A DNA stretch of 64,000 nucleotides from positions 2,666,001-2,730,000 of the forward strand of contig CAIIXF020000009.1 of the NCBI GenBank assembly GCA_903813345.2, read 5' to 3'. Below the pieces are notes generated by a model that ran no database searches, was not told where the DNA came from, and saw only the letters and a list, made by a program, of their open reading frames with translations. The DNA comes from Owenia fusiformis (taxonomy: Eukaryota; Annelida; Polychaeta; Sabellida; Oweniidae). A program made the position numbers and the translations under genes. Positions 60,095 through 64,000 of the stretch are shown here, in pieces. The number at the start of each line of letters is the position of its first letter. The first letter of the stretch is position 1.

Positions 60095-60424
60095 CTTCTG
60101 CATTAATTATAACGTTTTGGTTGTTGGAACCTGTAGGCGAATAGGAACACCTCGCACCCCCTTCGGCTGTTCCCAGAGTAAAGCGCTGATTTGAATACAC
60201 TGAAGTAGCAATCCACGTGTGGTTAACCCAAGACGGGATTAGTTCAGTGGCGTCGGTTGGTATCATTTTAGTATAGGCGTCTGTGCCGTCAAAGCTCATC
60301 CATACTAGGTTGACAGGAGTATTGGCGTTGTTTGTTACATTGAACTTAGTTGTTTGACTTGAGCTCCCAGTTGATTTGGTTTGTCTGTTTGCGATTGAGG
60401 GACATCCGATATCTCTGGTTTTGT
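60095..60424 (-). CDS. VHL beta-like domain exon (third complete domain)
   Basis: An exon of 330 nt between acceptor TTTTATGTAG and donor GAAG|GTATGT, phase 1 at both ends, in frame with the preceding exon through a split GAC codon. A linker (TRDIGCPSIANR, then a Ser/Thr-rich stretch) leads to a beta-sandwich-like domain: FNVTNNANTPVNLVWMSFDG then ELIPSWVNHTWIATS. Hand alignment to human VHL places W, S, H and W at the positions of W88, S111, H115 and W117, with a Tyr one residue from Y98. The second half has an unusual Gly/Asn-rich insertion (GTAEGGARCSYSPTGSNNQ). If the donor is ignored, the frame runs 20 codons further to a TAA at 60036 that overlaps an AATAAA, so an alternative end is conceivable. 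Function unknown; protein or hydroxyproline binding would be inference. Confidence 0.75.
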
Positions 60425-60652
60425 CTACATAAAATTAACATACATCCAGTTTTCAAGCCCTTCCTCCAATACATACTAATAATCATGAACGAATGACGCA
60501 TCGCCATTTATTGATATAATAAGTTATTGAATGATTTAAAGTACAATCCTGTAATGCACTTCAAATTATTTAATAACGTTATTATCGTGTTATCTTAGGC
60601 CAATACATTTTACTCAGGAGATAATCCCTAAGCATTATTGGGTATTCTCACC

Positions 60653-60738
60653 ATTGCTACTGAGATTGTCCCCGCCTCCGTACCAATATTTTCTGTATTG
60701 CTATGGAGATGATCAACGGGGACAATCTCAGTAGCAAT
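60653..60738. repeat. Intronic 22-bp perfect inverted repeat
   Basis: ATTGCTACTGAGATTGTCCC CG (60653-60674) is exactly reverse-complemented at 60717-60738, around a 42-nt loop, inside the intron between two VHL-like exons. A minimal MITE or a strong RNA hairpin. Confidence 0.85.
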
Positions 60739-60931
60739 ACAGATTGGTACAGTACAAGAACTGACCAATCAGAGGGCTTTATTTTACAGATCATACGATA
60801 ATTTAGATTTTCGTCGATAACCAAATCTTACACAAAACATAACTCTATTCCAAAGACAAGTTATTAAAAGTAAATGTGTGATTTATGATTGGCAGTTCAT
60901 TTTTGAATATAACAGAAAAATAAGTCATTAC

Positions 60932-61237
60932 CCGTAACTTCTATCCATTGAACATCAGCGTCATTACGAACTGTAAAGAAGCAACTACCGTTGATCAGTA
61001 ATTGTTCCCCCGAGAACCAACTCTTGACACTGAGAGGATGAGAGGCGGCAGTACTCATCCAACTGGTGTAGTTATTTCCAGGAATGTAGAGAGCTTTCTT
61101 CATATTACCACTGTAGTCATACCAGTACATATTTACTGAGTATGATAGAGTGTTGGTGATGTACAGCTTGACGGGATTATTACCGGATTTTGATCTGAGT
61201 GCCCCATCCGCTTTTGGGCAGTATGGGCTGTTTTCAT
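60932..61237 (-). CDS. VHL beta-like domain exon (second complete domain)
   Basis: An exon of 306 nt between acceptor CAACTTACAG and donor ACGG|GTAATG, phase 1 at both ends. It joins the previous exon through a split GAT. A linker with a Cys-Pro (ENSPYCPKADG) precedes the domain LYITNTLSYSVNMYWYDYSG, an aromatic-rich strand, and then GEQLLINGSCFFTVRND, equivalent to VHL's LLVN..LF strand. The W88 and S111 equivalents are kept, while Y98, H115 and W117 positions read Ala, Ser and Pro in my alignment, so a canonical hydroxyproline pocket is not expected. Same gene and frame as the neighbouring exons. Confidence 0.8.
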
Positions 61238-61569
61238 CTGTAAGTTGAGTAGTAAATATTTTACAAAGTAAAATTGCACACAATGAACTTTTTGTCAGTT
61301 TTACCTATGTGCTATTCAAATATAAACATGTATACAACTGGTCATGGTTAAATAAGAATATCACAACAATATAATGACAGGCTTACTAGTGTCTAAAAAC
61401 TAAGGGTGTTCAATTGAGAAATGTCGAGAGAGAAATTACCATTCCCTGGAACACGAAAATATTAAATTAAGTCAGGAAAAAGGTCATATACGGTTGTTTT
61501 TCAATATGTTGGTCTCAGTGGTATAAGGGAGAAATGATATTTACAGTATCATTTTAATGTATTATTTAC

Positions 61570-61872
61570 CCCTTATGGTGACAGTCTCAACTTTTCTAGA
61601 GTCCGATATTCTTAATATCGAGCGGCCATTTAGTAGCAGTCGTTGTCTACTCCCGGCAACTCTCGCAATCCAAGGGGAGCTAACAGAAGTATAAATTGTT
61701 GTCGTAGAATCTGCAGCTACAGTCATTGACCAGGACGGGTGTCCCAGTAAGTTCAACCAAAACACCTTGACACTTCTGTCAAGCGTGTTCTCAATGTTCA
61801 TCGTTACCTGAGGGCTAAACTTTTGAGTCGCAAATGTCCCATCAACAGGAGCTGTTCGCTCATCTCGTTTTG
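61570..61872 (-). CDS. VHL beta-like domain exon (first complete domain)
   Basis: An exon of 303 nt between acceptor TTTTCAG and donor AGGG|GTAAAT, phase 1 at both ends. After a ~25-residue linker (KRDERTAPVDG...) comes VTMNIENTLDRSVKVFWLNL, the closest of the set to VHL's VWLN strand, then PSWSMTVAADSTTTIYTS, PWIARVAG and RLLLNGRSILRIS. The segment from the WLN motif to the W117 position has the same length as in human VHL with no gap. W88 and W117 equivalents are kept; Y98, S111 and H115 positions read Ser, Thr and Ser. No alpha-domain (elongin-binding box) follows, so this is a VHL-fold repeat rather than an E3 adaptor. Confidence 0.85.
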
Positions 61873-62110
61873 CTGAAAATACGATCGTAATTTGTTTGAT
61901 TATGTAAACGATCGATAATTTTTAATCATAAAAAGTTTATTTAACAATCCATTATTCAATCATATGAAAAATGTTCAAAACTCAACTATCATACCGTTGT
62001 TCAAAGTTTTATATGATATCTAATTGCCAACAGATTATCGAGATTTTTAAACTTCAAAGACCTAATTACAGATGGCCTGCGGTTGAATCTAATCTACTAA
62101 TTAAATAAAG

Positions 62111-62327
62111 AGCCCATTGGTTTCCCTTGGTTTACATGGGAATGACGATTTTCAAAAATTCATCTTTAGAAGAAAGGGAAATTGGGAAATTTTGGAGGCA
62201 TTGGAAATGAAGTCAAGTTACATTTTCATCATTATTATAAGTATTTTCTTCGCAGGTTATGTAAATAAAAATTCAAATATAAAGAGGAAGCAGGGAGCTA
62301 AGGTTGCCAAACTTTTGGAGGGGAGTG
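62111..62327 (+). mobile_element. Solo right half of the CACTCCCCTCC family
   Basis: It runs from CCCATTGGTTTCCC through TTTACATGGGAATGACGATT and GGCATTGGAAATGAAGTCAA to TTTTGGAGGGGAGTG, then TA. It starts at nearly the same internal point as the right arm of 11865-12707. Confidence 0.85.
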
Positions 62328-62951
62328 TATTTGCCAGAAAGACGAGAGGATTAGCCTACCACAAGTTTCAAATCGTGTGTCTAAAAAGGATTTTACAGCA
62401 TTCTTTAATAAGATAATAAAATGTTCATTTCTCAAAAACAAATTAACTTTTATACATGTTATAATGATTCACAAGTTCATCTAAAATGTTTTCATTTCTC
62501 AAAAAGCACAACAAATAAGTTTTTCAGCATTAGTTGTTCTTTATTTGTTGCAAGGCATTGGAATTTAAGAGAGATGTTTAATGTTAGAGCCTACAGAGCA
62601 CAGTGGATATTTTGTTATTTCAATTTGTTTTTTTAAAACCTATGTTTCATTCCATTAATACAATACTATTTGCCATCTGTCACTTCTATCGTCAGTACCA
62701 ATTGAGAGTATTCGTGCAGCCATTACGACTTTTATTGTGCGCCATGATTAAATAAGTATTACATTCTTCAAAAATATTTGCTTTTGGATATACTAGTATT
62801 CAGAAACTAACTGTAAGTTCATGAGGTCATTATGAACTCCTCTATTACAAAATGAAATGGCAGATAAAATTCTTTTGATTTGGATTCTTTTCAAAAATCA
62901 TCTAAAAGTGTGGGAATCGCATGCCAGAATTTGACATATCTTTGAATGATG

Positions 62952-63156
62952 AATTGGGAATGACGATTTTTCAATGGTAGCTCGTTAAAAAATATGTTCC
63001 TTAGAGATATGTTGTAATTTGCCCTTTACAAAAGTTGTCTCAATGTATGCCAACCCTTGATTTGGATTTCATTGAACAATTAAACAATTGTTATATAAAA
63101 TGTATGATTTTGCTACCAGATTTCAATATCTTGTTGCCAAACTTTTGGATGGGGGT
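62952..63156 (+). mobile_element. Degraded right half of the CACTCCCCTCC family
   Basis: GGGAATGACGATTTTTCAA at the start and TTGCCAAACTTTTGGATGGG at the end match the family; the centre is diverged. Confidence 0.55.
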
Positions 63157-63279
63157 AAATTGTATGTATGACAAATACAAAAAATACTTTTATGTGAGGT
63201 TCACCGATGATAGGGGAGATTTGTGGATACATAAAAAATCGAACCCCTGGTCACCAATTGCTGGCTACGCCACTGTATA

Positions 63280-63508
63280 GACAATAGACCAATCCAGTAA
63301 ATCATGCCATCTATTGGTTATGATGTCATTCTTACAATTTCAGTCCAGAAATAGGATTAAAATATTGCTAATTTTCAAAAACTTATTTCAATTTTGTTTA
63401 CAAACATTGCTGCCTGCAAAGTATGACATCATAAATCTAGCCAATATACCCTAGTTTCCTTGGTTCACAAATAGGGGTCAGGATTTACTGGAAAGGTCTA
63501 TTGTGTCA
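63280..63508. mobile_element. 229-bp MITE in the VHL-gene intron
   Basis: GACAATAGACCAATCCAGTA and the inverted right end GACACAATAGACCTTTCCAGTA are imperfect terminal inverted repeats, and a TTATGATGTCAT pair lies further in. A hAT-like terminus abuts its left edge. Confidence 0.7.
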
Positions 63509-63677
63509 GAATTTAAGAAAGCGATACTATCTTGAATCATATCAGGGCAGACATCGATGCCCAATACACCACAAAATGTGCTTTTGGCTAGCTCTTTTAG
63601 TTAATCTTATCAACGTAGTTATGGTGCTTCTGCAAACGTACATACTTGACCAACCGAAACATGCGATATATTCTTAC

Positions 63678-63837
63678 CTGTCAGATATATTAATGAATTA
63701 TTCAGGTATGTGTTCTGGAGAGTAAGAACACAAGAACCATTCAGCAAAACGCGTTCGTCATTCTCCGTCCTTGCAATGAAAGGCGCAGACCCATAACCGC
63801 CAAGTCGAATGATACCTCCGTTTGGTTGAACTACATC
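63678..63837 (-). CDS. Partial VHL beta-like domain exon (C-terminal half)
   Basis: An exon of 160 nt between acceptor TTTTGTTTCAAG and donor CTGACAG|GTAAGAA, entering in phase 0 and leaving in phase 1. The peptide, starting DVVQPNGGIIRLGGYGSAPF, continues IARTENDERVLLNGSCVLTL, the same LLNGS strand as the other domains. The N-terminal half of this domain, including the WLN strand, must lie on an exon beyond the window, so the intron cuts the domain near the Y98 position. The exon joins the next one through a split GCA codon without a stop. The gene's 5' end is not in the window. Confidence 0.75.
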
Positions 63838-64000
63838 CTTGAAACAAAACGCATATTATTAGAAACTGGCTTTTGGCATTTAATGTTATGTCATCACCAC
63901 AAGTGGTGACATATTGTAACAGTTTCCAATTATCTGTGTCCGGAATACGCCAATTGGCTTTCGGATATGAGTGTATGTAATGCCTTGATCACATTTTTTC

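Larger units (their letters stand above)
61873..63677 (-). other. Intron of the VHL-repeat gene, filled with mobile-element ends
   Basis: Begins GTAAGAA and ends TTTTCAG on the minus strand. It holds two CACTCCCCTCC-family halves, a hAT-like end (CTGGCTACGCCACTG, 63261-63275) and a MITE (63280-63508). No VHL-like exon was found inside. Confidence 0.65.

Noticed and set aside
63241-63275. tRNA-like GGGGTTCGATT on the minus strand
   Set aside because: No A box or cloverleaf; it is better explained as a hAT-like transposon end (CAGTGGCGTAGCCAG).
1-64000. CRISPR arrays, rRNA, tRNA, bacterial operons
   Set aside because: None seen; repeats are long, diverged and transposon-like, and coding is split by GT-AG introns.

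Overview
This window reads as AT-rich nuclear DNA from an animal, most likely a marine invertebrate. It is gene-poor and has spliced exons with GT-AG introns. It is full of inverted-repeat elements, decayed LINE fragments and tandem repeats, and has one 500-N scaffold gap. Nothing bacterial is visible: no operons, rRNA, tRNA or CRISPR. The species is not identifiable from what I can see; a lophotrochozoan, hemichordate or similar lineage is a guess.

Two genes are well supported, both on the minus strand near the right end. At 54566-56404 an uninterrupted 612-codon frame encodes a 12-helix SLC22-family organic ion transporter. At 60095-63837 four exons of a larger gene encode repeats of a von Hippel-Lindau (VHL) beta-like domain. 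Three whole domains each occupy one phase 1-1 exon, and a fourth is cut by an intron. The 5' end of this gene lies beyond the window. It is the most interesting protein-coding find here, because VHL is normally a single-copy E3 ligase adaptor that binds hydroxyproline.

The remaining ~54 kb is mostly mobile-element debris. 0.9-4 kb: a hairpin MITE and a pogo-like MITE. 4.5-9 kb: a 4.4-kb inverted repeat with a second palindrome inside it. 11.8-13.6 kb: a TA-flanked long-TIR element and a second inverted repeat. 15.6-17.2 kb: a TIR element split by a nested MITE. 17.5-21.1 kb: a ~545-bp tandem array bracketed by inverted copies of a dispersed repeat. 22-26.9 kb: another TIR element, a transposase tail and a 125-bp tandem array. 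28.9-30 kb: a LINE fragment and a CpG-rich block. 31.7-33.9 kb: foldback elements with poly-G tracts. 34.5-35.4 kb: a mariner-like element. 37.65 kb: a dense cluster of nuclear-receptor half-sites. 44.4-46.1 kb: diverged duplicates on both sides of the gap. 46.2-48.3 kb: two more TIR elements. 58.4-58.8 kb: a LINE tail with a 3' stem-loop.

A few possible exons between 36.7 and 49.2 kb (37200-36778, 41690-41807, 43567-43773 and 48928-49170 minus; 44593-44841 plus) have plausible splice sites or coding character, but I recognise none with confidence. The two solid genes show no functional link. All coordinates and alignments were made by eye.
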